Positions 34,482-43,408 of a stretch of 59,934 bases of DNA are shown here, piece after piece; positions within the stretch are counted from its first letter, which is position 1, and each line of letters starts with the position of its first letter. The stretch is taken from contig CANJJS010000025.1 of the NCBI GenBank assembly GCA_947474705.1, positions 1 through 59,934 on the forward strand, given 5' to 3'. A model generated the notes under the pieces. It was not told the DNA's origin. It saw only the letters and a program-made list of their open reading frames with translations, and ran no database searches. The position numbers and the translations under genes were made by a program. This DNA comes from Acetobacteraceae bacterium. GTDB lineage: Bacteria; Pseudomonadota; Alphaproteobacteria; Acetobacterales; Acetobacteraceae.

Positions 34482-34550
34482 TATCCCCCCTGTTGAAGCC
34501 CTGTTGTCCCTACTCTGACCACGCCCCGGGGTCCTTGGCAATAACCTTTG

Positions 34551-35936
34551 CTACTCCGCCGCGAGGGCGGATCTGGGGATGGTCGCCTCGGTCAGCGTCG
34601 TCATGCGGTTCACGGTTTCCAGTGTGTCGAGCATTCCGTGCAGGCGGTTCGAGGCTTCCTGGTTCAGGACGCGTTGGGCGCAGTCGATGAATTTGCCGCG
34701 CAGGAGGCCGGGGGGAAGGGGGATGGTGGGGCCGCGGCCCAGCGGGCGGGGGACGGATTGGGTGAGGACGCGGCCGTCGGCGAGGGTGACCTGGACGTCG
34801 GCGCCGAAATGTTCGGACAGGTCCATCGGGCGGTCGGGCCAGGCGGTGGAGACGACGCGGGTCAGGACGTCGCGGACTTCGGGTTCGTCGTAGCTTCCGT
34901 CTTCGAAATGGCCGATCAGGACCTCGCCGCTGACGAGGGCGCGGGCGAGGCAGTATTGGACGCTGAATTTGGCGTCGAGGGCGCCGCGCGGGTCGGGGCG
35001 GTTGGTGTGGGACAGGCGGCGGGGGTGGGTCTGCGACTCGATTTTTTTCACCATCGCGGGGGTGAGGTTGTTGTCGCGGACCAGCATCAGCATGGCGTCG
35101 ATGGCGGGGTGGGTGCTGCCGCAGCAGGGGTATTGTTTGATGGCGAGGCCGGGATCGACGATATCCCAGGGTTTGCCCCATTCGGCGGCGATCGGCTCGG
35201 GGTTGAAATTGCCTTCGCCGTTGAAGACACGCAGGAACCCCTGGCGGTGTTCGAGCGCGTCGGGCGATGAGGAAAAGCCTTCGGAGGCGAGGAGCGCGGC
35301 GTAGAGGCCGTTACGGGCGGAATGGCCGACATGGAGCGGTTTCGTCATCGTGCCGAAATTGGCTTTGATGCCGGCGGAGAAGCTGGCGGCGAGGGCGAGG
35401 GCCTTGGCGGTTTGGTCCACGGACAGGTTCATCAGCCGCGCGCAGGCGGCGGCGGCGCCGAAAACGCCCAGGGTGGCGGTGGGGTGCCAGCCTTTTTCGT
35501 AGTGGTGAAAATTCACGCCGCGGGCGATGCGGGTTTCGGTTTCCCAGCCCGCCACGTAAGCGGCGATGAAGTCGCGGCCGTTGGTGCCTTTGGTCTCCGC
35601 GAGGGCGAAGAGCGCGGGCAGGATCGGGGCCGAGGGGTGGCCGCCCAAGGTGTCGCTGCAATCGTCGTAGTCGAGGGCATGGGCGGCGGTGCCGTTGATG
35701 GCGGCGGCGTCGAGCGGGCCGACGCGGTGTTGGGTGCCGAAAACGACGCAGGGGCCGGTGGCGCCGCCGATGGTGGCGACCTTGGCGGCGATCTGGGCGC
35801 AGGGTTCCTCCGCGCCCGCCAGGATGCAGCCGACGGTGTCGAGGATGGCGACCTTGGCCCAATGGCGGGCCTCGTCCGGCAGGATGTCGAATGTCGTGGC
35901 GGCGATGCGCGTGGCCAGTGTTTCGGCGAGGGTCAT
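34551..35936 (-). CDS. MmgE/PrpD family protein (1), upstream of a Dpp-type importer
   Basis: This 461-residue cytoplasmic protein belongs to the superfamily of 2-methylcitrate dehydratase PrpD and cis-aconitate decarboxylase. Putative active-site elements by comparison with decarboxylase ACOD1 are present: HALDYDD and GGHPS (Asp and His), ARGVNFHHY (His), TMTKPLHVGH (Lys) and KQYPCCGSTHPA (His). The ATG at 35936 has AGGAGG six bases upstream. It is the first gene of a minus-strand unit that continues into the importer, so it likely acts on the imported solute. It is closely alike to the third paralog (41131-42525). The exact reaction is unknown; dehydration, decarboxylation or isomerisation are all possible. 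Confidence 0.9.
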   Translation of the reverse strand: MTLAETLATRIAATTFDILPDEARHWAKVAILDTVGCILAGAEEPCAQIAAKVATIGGATGPCVVFGTQHRVGPLDAAAINGTAAHALDYDDCSDTLGGHPSAPILPALFALAETKGTNGRDFIAAYVAGWETETRIARGVNFHHYEKGWHPTATLGVFGAAAACARLMNLSVDQTAKALALAASFSAGIKANFGTMTKPLHVGHSARNGLYAALLASEGFSSSPDALEHRQGFLRVFNGEGNFNPEPIAAEWGKPWDIVDPGLAIKQYPCCGSTHPAIDAMLMLVRDNNLTPAMVKKIESQTHPRRLSHTNRPDPRGALDAKFSVQYCLARALVSGEVLIGHFEDGSYDEPEVRDVLTRVVSTAWPDRPMDLSEHFGADVQVTLADGRVLTQSVPRPLGRGPTIPLPPGLLRGKFIDCAQRVLNQEASNRLHGMLDTLETVNRMTTLTEATIPRSALAAE

Positions 35937-36029
35937 GCGCGTCCTCCTGTTGTTTTGCATGTGGGCGGGCACTGTAACCCGATCCGCGGCCCTGATAGAA
36001 GGCGGGCGGGAAAGAGGGAGGAGACCGCC

Positions 36030-37055
36030 GTGACATTGGCTCGACGGGCCGTGCTGGCCGCGCCGTTCATCGCTGTTGGGGCGCGCGCCCATGGGCAGGC
36101 GGGCGAGTGGGAGCGCGTGGTGGAGACGGCCAATAAGCAGGGGCATCTCAACCTGGTGCATAATCTGCCGCCGCCTTTGGGGGATTACTGGATCGCGGAG
36201 TTTTCCAAGGCGTTCCCAAAAATCTCGGTGGAGGCGACCCGTCTGGGCAGTTCGGAACTGGCGCAGCGGTTCAACACGGAATATCCGGCGGGGGCGTCCA
36301 CGGCGGATTATTTCGTCACGCTGTGGGACGACATGGTTCTGAATTGGTCGGACAAAGGCTGGCTGCGGACCTTCCGCCCGCCGGAGGCCGCCGCGTTCGA
36401 TCCGAAATTCGTCGTGCGCGACCAGTTGTTCGTGACGCAGGTGATCCGTTCCACTCTGATGTCGAGCAAGACGAAGGTGAAAGAGGCTGACGCGCCTAAG
36501 GAATGGACCGATGTGTTCGACCCCAAATGGAAGGGCAGGGTGGGCATGGACCCGCCCTGGCGCTCCGTGGCGGTGCAGCAAATGCTGGCGGTGTGGGACG
36601 ATCTGGGGATCAAGGATGTCGCGCGCCGCCTGAAGGAAAACGGCGTCCGCTTCTTCAATGGCAGCGCCGGCGTGGTGCAGGCGCTGATTCGCGGCGACAT
36701 CTGGGTCGCGGCGGTGATCGAGCCGCCGGGGATCAATGCGATCGCCGACGGCGCGGCGGTGCGGATTTCCTACCCGGCCTCGCGCATTCCCGCCGTGGGG
36801 ACGCCGAGTTTCGTGCCTGCCAAATGCCCGCACCCCGAAGCCGGTATGGTGTTTTTGAACTGGTCTTTGAGCGCGGCGGGTCAGGCGAGTTTGCAGGACA
36901 AGATGGGCTCGCCCGTGACCCGGCCGAAGGTGGGCGATCCGAAGCTGGTGCCGGGTCTGGGCGGGCAGAAAATTGTTCTGAGTTCCGATCTGCTGACGCC
37001 GGCGAAGCAGAAGGCGTTCATCGATGAATGGCGTCAGGTCTTTGGCCTCCAGTGA
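36030..37055 (+). CDS. Fe3+/polyamine-type ABC transporter substrate-binding protein
   Basis: This 341-residue exported protein starts at GTG 36030 with AGAGGGAGGAG upstream. It has a short signal peptide (TLARRAVLAAPFIAVGARAH). The fold is type-II periplasmic binding: GHLNLVHNLPPPLGDYW, AFPKISVEATRLGSSELAQR, WKGRVGMDPPW and GMVFLNWSLSAAGQASLQDK, as in AfuA/FbpA and 2-aminoethylphosphonate binding proteins. No clear iron ligands (paired Tyr) are seen, so an organic ligand is more likely. It is the first gene of a plus-strand importer and enzyme cluster. Confidence 0.9.
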   Translation: MTLARRAVLAAPFIAVGARAHGQAGEWERVVETANKQGHLNLVHNLPPPLGDYWIAEFSKAFPKISVEATRLGSSELAQRFNTEYPAGASTADYFVTLWDDMVLNWSDKGWLRTFRPPEAAAFDPKFVVRDQLFVTQVIRSTLMSSKTKVKEADAPKEWTDVFDPKWKGRVGMDPPWRSVAVQQMLAVWDDLGIKDVARRLKENGVRFFNGSAGVVQALIRGDIWVAAVIEPPGINAIADGAAVRISYPASRIPAVGTPSFVPAKCPHPEAGMVFLNWSLSAAGQASLQDKMGSPVTRPKVGDPKLVPGLGGQKIVLSSDLLTPAKQKAFIDEWRQVFGLQ

Positions 37056-38718
37056 GCGCCGCCGCGGGCCTGGGTGGGCGGTGCGCGCGATTTTCGCGGC
37101 GACGTTTCTCTCGGCCGCGTTTCTGATCCTGACGCCGCTGCTGGCGCTGCTGCACGGGAGTTTTCAGACGGGGAGTCCCGGCGGGGCCAGCGAGTTCACG
37201 CTGCGAAACTGGCGCGATCTGGGCAGCGGGAATATCGTCCATACGTTGTTCGTGACCTGTTATATTTCGGTCGCGACATCGGTTCTCAGTACGATCGGCG
37301 GGGCGGGGTTGACCTGGCTGGTTTATCGTTCGGATTTTCGATTTAAGAAGAGTTTGGTGGGCGCTGTCGGGCTGAGTTTCTTTTTTCCGGGCTTCATTCT
37401 GGCGATGGCGTGGGTGATTTTGGCCTCGCCGGGCGGGATTTTCAACGATTTGCTGGGTCATGTTTTCGGCGGCGACGATCCGGTGTTCGATATTTATTCG
37501 GTTTCCGGAATCATCTGGATTCAGGTGCTGCATATCGTGCCCTTCGCGTTTTTCACGCTGCGCGGGCCGATGATCGCGATGGATTCCTCGCTGGAGGAGG
37601 CGGGATACGCGTCCGGCGGGAATCCATGGGCGGTGATACGGCGAGTGACGCTGCCGCTGATGATTTTCCCGCTGCTGTCTAGCCTGCTGCTGTGCTTCGT
37701 GCTGTCGGTGGAACAATTCGCGATCCCCGCGATGGTGGGGATACCGGGACATGTGAACACGCTCGCGACCGAGCTTTATCTTCTCACTAGCTTCTCGCCG
37801 CCGAACACCGGGCTGGCGGCGGCGGTGGGCCTGGCGATGAGCGCGGTGACCGGCCTGTCGATTTTCGCGCAAAGGCGGGTGATCGCGCGGAACACCGCGC
37901 CCACGGTCACCGGCAAAGGTTATCGCGTGCGGCCGCTGGCTCTCGGCCGCTGGCATTGGGCCGCCAACACGATCTGCCTGGCATATGTCGCGATGAGCTT
38001 TTTCATCCCCACACTGGCGCTGATTTACACCTCCTGCATCAAATTCTTCGTCGCCAATCCCTTCGACGCCGCCTGGACATTTCGTAATTATCAGCAGTTG
38101 TGGGAAAGCCCGGGCACGCTGCGGGCATTCTGGAACACGCTGGTGGTGGCGGGGGGCGGCGCGGTCCTCGGTCTGACGCTGGGAACCCTGGTCGCCTGGT
38201 TCACGCACCGGTTGAAACCGCCGGGCTATCGCGCGTTGGATGTGCTGGCGGCGCTGCCATTCGGCATCCCGGGGATTGTCATAGGTCTTGGGTTCCTGTG
38301 GTCCTACGTGTATCTGCCGATCCATGGGTCGCTGATGGTGTTGGTGTTTTGTTATGTCGCGCGGTTTCTGCCGTACGCGACGGAGACGGTCGGCGCGCAG
38401 GTCGTGCAACTTGACAAGGCGTTGGAAGAGGCGGCCTGGGCGTCCGGCGCCAATCGTCTCGTCAGCTTCCGGCGGATAATCTTGCCGTTGTTGCGCCCGG
38501 CTTTGCAGAGCGGGTATTTTCTGTTGTTCATCGCTTATTTCCGGGAAATCGCGGCGGCGGCGTTGATCTACACGGCTTCGACGCAGGTCCTGTCCATCTC
38601 GATCTGGGCTTTTTTTGAAAACGCCAACTGGGGCGTGGCGAGCGCCCTGTCCATTGTCGCGACAATCGTCACCGTGGCCCTGATGGCCGCCGTGATGCGC
38701 GCGCCGTTGAAAGTCTGA
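37024..38718 (+). CDS. Fe3+-type ABC transporter permease, fused double-domain
   Basis: This 564-residue inner-membrane protein carries two BPD_transp_1 domains in tandem, as in FbpB/AfuB permeases. Coupling loops are EEAGYASGGNPWAVIRRVTL in the first half and EEAAWASGANRLVSFRRIIL in the second. About 12 hydrophobic segments are seen. The start is ATG 37024, which overlaps the binding-protein gene by 32 bases; a TTG at 37042 is an alternative. The ATPase gene begins three bases after its stop. No frameshift is seen. Confidence 0.92.
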   Translation: MNGVRSLASSERRRGPGWAVRAIFAATFLSAAFLILTPLLALLHGSFQTGSPGGASEFTLRNWRDLGSGNIVHTLFVTCYISVATSVLSTIGGAGLTWLVYRSDFRFKKSLVGAVGLSFFFPGFILAMAWVILASPGGIFNDLLGHVFGGDDPVFDIYSVSGIIWIQVLHIVPFAFFTLRGPMIAMDSSLEEAGYASGGNPWAVIRRVTLPLMIFPLLSSLLLCFVLSVEQFAIPAMVGIPGHVNTLATELYLLTSFSPPNTGLAAAVGLAMSAVTGLSIFAQRRVIARNTAPTVTGKGYRVRPLALGRWHWAANTICLAYVAMSFFIPTLALIYTSCIKFFVANPFDAAWTFRNYQQLWESPGTLRAFWNTLVVAGGGAVLGLTLGTLVAWFTHRLKPPGYRALDVLAALPFGIPGIVIGLGFLWSYVYLPIHGSLMVLVFCYVARFLPYATETVGAQVVQLDKALEEAAWASGANRLVSFRRIILPLLRPALQSGYFLLFIAYFREIAAAALIYTASTQVLSISIWAFFENANWGVASALSIVATIVTVALMAAVMRAPLKV

Positions 38719-38720
38719 AC

Positions 38721-39779
38721 ATGGGTATCGGTGTCGAATCCCTGGTGAAAAAATACGGCGGCAAGACCATCGTCGACAATGTCGGTTTCCACATCGCGGA
38801 TGGCGAGCTGGTGTCGCTGCTGGGCCCCTCCGGCTGCGGCAAGACCACGACGCTACGCTGCATCGCCGGCCTGGAAACGCCGGAAGGCGGGCGGATCGCG
38901 ATCGGAGACGAAGTTGTGTTCGACGCGGCGTCGGGTGTGACGGTGGAACCCTACCACCGGAACATCGGCATGGTGTTCCAGTCCTATGCGATCTGGCCGC
39001 ATATGACGGTGTTTGAAAATGTCGCGTTTCCGTTGCGGGTGCGCGGGGCGAGCCAAACCGAGGTGGAGCGGCGGGTTGTCCGCGCCCTGGACCGGGTGGG
39101 GCTGGGCGCCTTCCGCGACCGGTCCTCGCAACAACTGTCCGGCGGACAACAACAGCGCGTGGCGGTGGCGCGGGCGATCGTGCATGAACCGGCGGTGCTG
39201 TTGTTCGACGAGCCGCTTTCCAATCTGGACGCGCGGCTGCGGGACCAGACGCGGGCGGAAATCCGGGCGTTGCAGCGGGAACTGAACATCGCGACGATCT
39301 ATGTCACGCACGACCAGACCGAGGCGTTGTCGTTGTCGGATCGGATTTTGGTGATGCGCGATGGGCGTATCGAACAATTCGGGACGCCGGAGGAGATATA
39401 CGCGCGCCCCTCCGATATGTTCGTGGCGGAAGTCGTGGGGACCGCGAATTTTTTCGACATTGTCGTGGACGACGCCGGTCTGGGCCGGGACTCCGGCGGG
39501 ACCGTGTTCCGGACGGCGTTTCCGGGTGCGGCGCCGGGGAAAGCGCGGGCGATGGTGCGTCCGGACCGGTTGCGGATCGGCGCGGACGATGGCGCCGGTG
39601 GTCCGAATCGTCTCCGCGGCACGGTGCGGCAACGCCTGTTCATGGGCGGATACTACGAATACGTGGTCGAAACGGCCTCCGCCCGTCCACGTGTGCTGTC
39701 CGCGGAGGCCTTCGCGGAAGGCACGCCGGTGGTGCTGAGTTTCAATGACGAAAACTGTATCTTTCTGGCGAGAGACTGA
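38721..39779 (+). CDS. Fe3+/spermidine-type ABC transporter ATP-binding protein
   Basis: This 352-residue ATPase has Walker A GPSGCGKT at 35-42, GMVFQSYAIWPHMTV (Q-loop), QQLSGGQQQRVAVARAI (signature), LLFDEPLSNLDARLRDQ (Walker B) and THDQTEALSLSDRI (switch His). The C-terminal TOBE-like domain includes RPDRLRIGADDG and VRQRLFMGGYYEYVV. The arrangement matches FbpC/PotA-type ATPases. It lies between the permease and the MmgE/PrpD genes with two- to three-base gaps, so all are co-transcribed. Confidence 0.94.
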   Translation: MGIGVESLVKKYGGKTIVDNVGFHIADGELVSLLGPSGCGKTTTLRCIAGLETPEGGRIAIGDEVVFDAASGVTVEPYHRNIGMVFQSYAIWPHMTVFENVAFPLRVRGASQTEVERRVVRALDRVGLGAFRDRSSQQLSGGQQQRVAVARAIVHEPAVLLFDEPLSNLDARLRDQTRAEIRALQRELNIATIYVTHDQTEALSLSDRILVMRDGRIEQFGTPEEIYARPSDMFVAEVVGTANFFDIVVDDAGLGRDSGGTVFRTAFPGAAPGKARAMVRPDRLRIGADDGAGGPNRLRGTVRQRLFMGGYYEYVVETASARPRVLSAEAFAEGTPVVLSFNDENCIFLARD

Positions 39780-39781
39780 AA

Positions 39782-41134
39782 ATGGGTGTCACGGCCGACC
39801 TCTGCGAAAAGATCGTCGCCACGACGTATGACTCGCTGACCCCCGAGGCGATCGCCGCCGCGCGCCGCCTGGTGCTGGACGGCCTCGCGATCGCTGTCGC
39901 GGGGACGGAGGAGGAAGCGATCCAGCTTCTGGCCGCGCACTACGAGAATTTCGGCGCGCGCGGCGATTCCACTGTCATTGGGTTCCCGTTTCGCACGGCG
40001 CCAACTCTGGCCGCGGCGCTGAACGGGGCATCCATGCATGTGCTGGATTTCGAGCCGATGTGGACACCCTCCAATCACGCGTTGTCCACGACTCTGCCCG
40101 CGATTTTGGCCTTGGCCGAGATTCGCGAAATCGACGGAAAAAACCTGATCGCGGCACTGGTGAAAGGGATCGAACTGCAAGGCTGGATCCGGCACGCGGG
40201 CCGCGTTTACGAGCATGGCGGCGTGAAATTCCATCCGCCGGGACTCGTCGGGCCAATGGGCTCGGCTGTCGCGGCGGGACATGTGCTCGGACTGACTTCG
40301 GAACAGATGGCGCATGCGCTCGGGATCGCCTCGTCGCGCTGCGGCACGGTGCACGCCAATATCGGCACCATGACCAAATCCACCCATTGCGGACACGCGG
40401 CGATGCACGGGCTGGAATCGGCCCTGCTGGCGGCGAAAGGTTTCACCGCCAACCCGGAACCCTTCGAATCCCACAACGGCTACGCCCGCCAAATGTTCGG
40501 CGAAACCTTCGAGGCGAAGGACCTTCTCAATTTCGGCGCGCCCTTCCGGATCGTCTCGCCGGGCTACGCGATGAAAATGTTCCCCTCCCAATACGGCACC
40601 CATTTCGCCATTACCGCGGGCATGTCCCTGCGCGAGCAAATTTCCGACCCATCGCAAATCCAGGCGGTGACGCTGAACACACCGGTCATGCAATATGTGA
40701 ACCGGCCCATGCCGGACACCGGCCTCGCCGGGAAATTCAGCCTGCAATACACGTTTGCCAGTGGCCTGCTGCGCGGCGGCGCGAAAATCGACACCTTCAC
40801 GGACGAGATGGTGGCGCTGCCCGACATGCAGGCCCTGCTTGGCAAAATAACCATGAACATGTCGCCCGATATTCCCGCGCGCTTCGACAAGATGTGGCTG
40901 GAGGCGATCGTGACGATGAAGGACGGGCGCGTCCTCCAGGCCCGCTGCGACGGCCCGCGCGGCATCTGGGGCTCGCCGCCGATCCCGGAAGAGGATCACC
41001 TGATCAAAGTGCGCGACTGCCTGTCGCGCCGCTTGCCCTCGGACCGCGCGGAGCGTTTGATCGCTTTCGCCCGCCGCGCCGAAACCCTGACCGCCGCGGA
41101 AGTGCGCGCTTTGTTGAAGGAGACCGTGGCATGA
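39782..41134 (+). CDS. MmgE/PrpD family protein (2), divergent active site
   Basis: This 450-residue protein has the two-domain MmgE/PrpD fold but departs from its neighbours at catalytic motifs. HALDYDD is replaced by HVLDFEP, GGHPS by SNHALS, and TKPLHVGH by TKSTHCGH; the loop KxYPCCGSTH reads KMFPSQYGTH. The conserved TMTK Lys and the GTH His remain. It is therefore a related but functionally distinct member, perhaps acting on a different substrate or as a partner subunit. It begins two bases after the ATPase stop and overlaps the next gene by four bases. Confidence 0.9.
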   Translation: MGVTADLCEKIVATTYDSLTPEAIAAARRLVLDGLAIAVAGTEEEAIQLLAAHYENFGARGDSTVIGFPFRTAPTLAAALNGASMHVLDFEPMWTPSNHALSTTLPAILALAEIREIDGKNLIAALVKGIELQGWIRHAGRVYEHGGVKFHPPGLVGPMGSAVAAGHVLGLTSEQMAHALGIASSRCGTVHANIGTMTKSTHCGHAAMHGLESALLAAKGFTANPEPFESHNGYARQMFGETFEAKDLLNFGAPFRIVSPGYAMKMFPSQYGTHFAITAGMSLREQISDPSQIQAVTLNTPVMQYVNRPMPDTGLAGKFSLQYTFASGLLRGGAKIDTFTDEMVALPDMQALLGKITMNMSPDIPARFDKMWLEAIVTMKDGRVLQARCDGPRGIWGSPPIPEEDHLIKVRDCLSRRLPSDRAERLIAFARRAETLTAAEVRALLKETVA

Positions 41135-42525
41135 CACTGGCCCATGAAATCGCCGAACGAATCCACGCGCTGAAGGCGGAGGACCTCTCGCCGCTGGCGC
41201 TGGAATGGACCAACCACGCCTTCATCGACACGATCGGTTGCTCCCTCGCCGGCATGGCGGAAGACGCGCCGCACATCGTCATGTCGGTCCCCGGTGTCGC
41301 CGACGCCCCCGGACCCGCCACGATCTGGGCTTCCGACCGCACCGCGAGCGTGCTCGACGCGACGCTGATCAACGGCACCGCCTCCCACGCGCTGGATTAC
41401 GACGATGTCGCGGGCGCCATGGGTGGGCATCCCTCGGCGATGCTGGTGCCCTCGATGATCGCGCTTGGCGAGAGCATCGGCGCCACCGGGCGCGACCTGG
41501 CGCTGGCCTATGTCGTGGGGTACGAGGCGGAATGCCGGATCGCCCGCGGCGTGCATTTTCACCATTACGACAAAGGCTGGCATCCCACCGCGACACTGGG
41601 AATCTTTGGGACGGTCGCTGGCGCGGCACGGATGCTGAAGCTGACGGTGGAACAAACCGCGGTCGCTCTGGGTATGGCCTCCTCCTTCGCCGCCGGCCTG
41701 AAAGCCAACTTTGGGACGATGACCAAACCGCTCCACGTCGGCCATGCCTCCCGCAACGGGTTGTTCGCGGCCTATATGGCGCGCGGCGGCTACACCGCGA
41801 ATCCCGGCGCTTTCGAGCACAAGCAAGGGTTCCTGGAAGTGTTCAACGGCGCGGGGACCTACGACACGAGCAAAATGCTCGCGAACTGGTACGCGCCGCT
41901 GGAATGCGAGGGGCCCGGCGAACCCGGCCTGAAACCCTACCCCTGCTGCGGCAGCACCCACGCCGCCGTTAGCCGGATGCTGTATCTGGCGAAAACCCAC
42001 GACATACAGCCGGGCGACGTCGAATCGATCGACGCGATGCCGCATCTCCGGCGTCTGCCGCACACCGACAACCCCAATCCCACCACGCCGCTCGAAGCCA
42101 AATTCAGTATTCAATACTGCGTGGCCCGCGCGCTGAACGACCGCGCGGTGAAACTCGATCACTTCGAAAACGGCGCGGAGAACGATCCGGACGTGCGCGC
42201 GCTGCTGCCGCGGGTAAAAGCGTTCGGGCATCCGGACCTCGCCGCCGACGGGCCGCATCAATGGGGGGCGGAGGTCGTGGTCCACATGAAGGACGGCCAC
42301 CGTTTCGCCTCCCGCGTCGACGATTACGAACGTTGCGGACCCGGCGGGCAGATGATGACGCGCGAGGAACTCTGGACCAAATTTTCGGACTGCGCCGCAC
42401 GGGTGCTGCCGAAAGCCGCCATCGCGCCGCTGTTCGAGAAATTGTCGGATGTCGCGGGCGCCGAAACCGTCGCGGCGTTTACTAATCCGATGCGTTGCCC
42501 GAATCCCCGCGCCAAGGCCGCCTGA
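41131..42525 (+). CDS. MmgE/PrpD family protein (3)
   Basis: This 464-residue protein has all active-site elements also seen in paralog 1: HALDYDD, GGHPS, HFHHYDKGWHPTATLG, TMTKPLHVGH and KPYPCCGSTH. It is clearly more like paralog 1 (34551-35936) than its direct neighbour. The ATG 41131 shares ATGA with the stop of paralog 2. The long open frame upstream is a shadow of paralog 2. It likely processes the organic acid brought in by the importer just upstream. RidA follows after 22 bases. Confidence 0.91.
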   Translation: MTLAHEIAERIHALKAEDLSPLALEWTNHAFIDTIGCSLAGMAEDAPHIVMSVPGVADAPGPATIWASDRTASVLDATLINGTASHALDYDDVAGAMGGHPSAMLVPSMIALGESIGATGRDLALAYVVGYEAECRIARGVHFHHYDKGWHPTATLGIFGTVAGAARMLKLTVEQTAVALGMASSFAAGLKANFGTMTKPLHVGHASRNGLFAAYMARGGYTANPGAFEHKQGFLEVFNGAGTYDTSKMLANWYAPLECEGPGEPGLKPYPCCGSTHAAVSRMLYLAKTHDIQPGDVESIDAMPHLRRLPHTDNPNPTTPLEAKFSIQYCVARALNDRAVKLDHFENGAENDPDVRALLPRVKAFGHPDLAADGPHQWGAEVVVHMKDGHRFASRVDDYERCGPGGQMMTREELWTKFSDCAARVLPKAAIAPLFEKLSDVAGAETVAAFTNPMRCPNPRAKAA

Positions 42526-42547
42526 GCCAGCGGAAAGGAGACCCAAC

Positions 42548-43006
42548 ATGAGCGCCGAAGCCCGTATCGCCCAACTCGGTCTGATCCTGCCGCCGCCCCC
42601 CACGCCCGTGGGCAATTACGTGCCCTGGCGTATCGGGGGGAACATGCTGTTTCTATCGGGTGTCGGGCCGCGGGATGCGCGCGGCGTCTCCACGGTGGGA
42701 AAAGTCGGGCAGGCGCTGACGGTGGACGAGGGTTACCAGGCCGCGCGGCTCTGCGGCCTCAACCTCATCGCCAATATTCGGTCGGCGTTGGGCTCGCTGG
42801 ATCGCGTGGACACGATCCTGAAAGTGTTCGGTATGGTGAACGCCGCGCCGAATTTCATCGAACACCCGAAAGTCATCAACGGCTGCACCGACCTGTTCGT
42901 GGAAGTGTTCGGCGATAACGGCCGGCCCGCGCGATCGGCGGTCGGGATGGGCAGCCTGCCCGGAAACATCTCGGTCGAGGTCGAGGCCGTCGTGCTGGTG
43001 CGATAA
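42548..43006 (+). CDS. RidA/YjgF/UK114 family protein
   Basis: This 152-residue protein has the RidA layout: NYVPWRIGGNMLFLSGVGPR, GQALTVDEGYQAARLCGLNL, LGSLDRVDTILKVFGMVNAA and ARSAVGMGSLPGNISVEVEA. It keeps the Arg of the ARSAVG motif, which in true RidA binds the ligand carboxylate and helps remove reactive enamines. The N-terminal form is that of the longer, less studied Rid branch, so deaminase activity is not assured. It follows the MmgE/PrpD gene by 22 bases with GGAAAGG upstream, and probably deals with an unstable product of that pathway. Confidence 0.9.
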   Translation: MSAEARIAQLGLILPPPPTPVGNYVPWRIGGNMLFLSGVGPRDARGVSTVGKVGQALTVDEGYQAARLCGLNLIANIRSALGSLDRVDTILKVFGMVNAAPNFIEHPKVINGCTDLFVEVFGDNGRPARSAVGMGSLPGNISVEVEAVVLVR

Positions 43007-43093
43007 AAACCGGCCGTTAACCGGATCTTAAGGTTTGGGCGGTAGAGACAGGCGCGGCGTCGATGGGGCGCCGCGTTTGGGTCGATAACCGTC

Positions 43094-43408
43094 ATGCCGA
43101 ACGATCTGTCCATCCAGGCTGTCTCTCCGCTCCGTGGCGCCGGCGATGCCGCCGTGCCGCGGCAGGAGGCCGCGTCCGCGCCGAAACCCGCGCCGGAAGC
43201 AGCGAAGCCCGCGAAACTCTATGCCAATCCGGATTTCCATTTCGACGCGGCGGCCGGTCTGGTCGTGATCGAATTCCGCAACGATACGGGAACGGTGACG
43301 GATACGATTCCGACACAACGTCAACTCGACGCTTACCGGTCGCATCAGGATACGCCGGGCGAATCAACCCCACCGAAATCCCCGGATGGCACGCCTTCTG
43401 CTGGCTGA
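43094..43408 (+). CDS. FlaG-like / hypothetical protein
   Basis: This 104-residue protein has a disordered Ala/Pro-rich N-terminus (about 1-42), then LYANPDFHFDAAAGLVVIEF, RNDTGTVTDTIPTQRQLDAY and a Pro-rich tail. The core resembles the FlaG-like pattern in which a short beta segment is followed by GxVxxxIPxxxxL. A role in flagella is possible, but no flagellar genes lie nearby. It overlaps the next gene by 23 bases in another frame. Confidence is moderate for a real gene and low for the function. Confidence 0.6.
   Translation: MPNDLSIQAVSPLRGAGDAAVPRQEAASAPKPAPEAAKPAKLYANPDFHFDAAAGLVVIEFRNDTGTVTDTIPTQRQLDAYRSHQDTPGESTPPKSPDGTPSAG

Noticed and set aside
34551-36833. Extended 760-codon minus-strand frame for the first MmgE/PrpD gene
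   Set aside because: The first 299 codons overlap the signal peptide and body of the divergent binding protein; the AGGAGG-preceded ATG at 35936 starts at the conserved family N-terminus.
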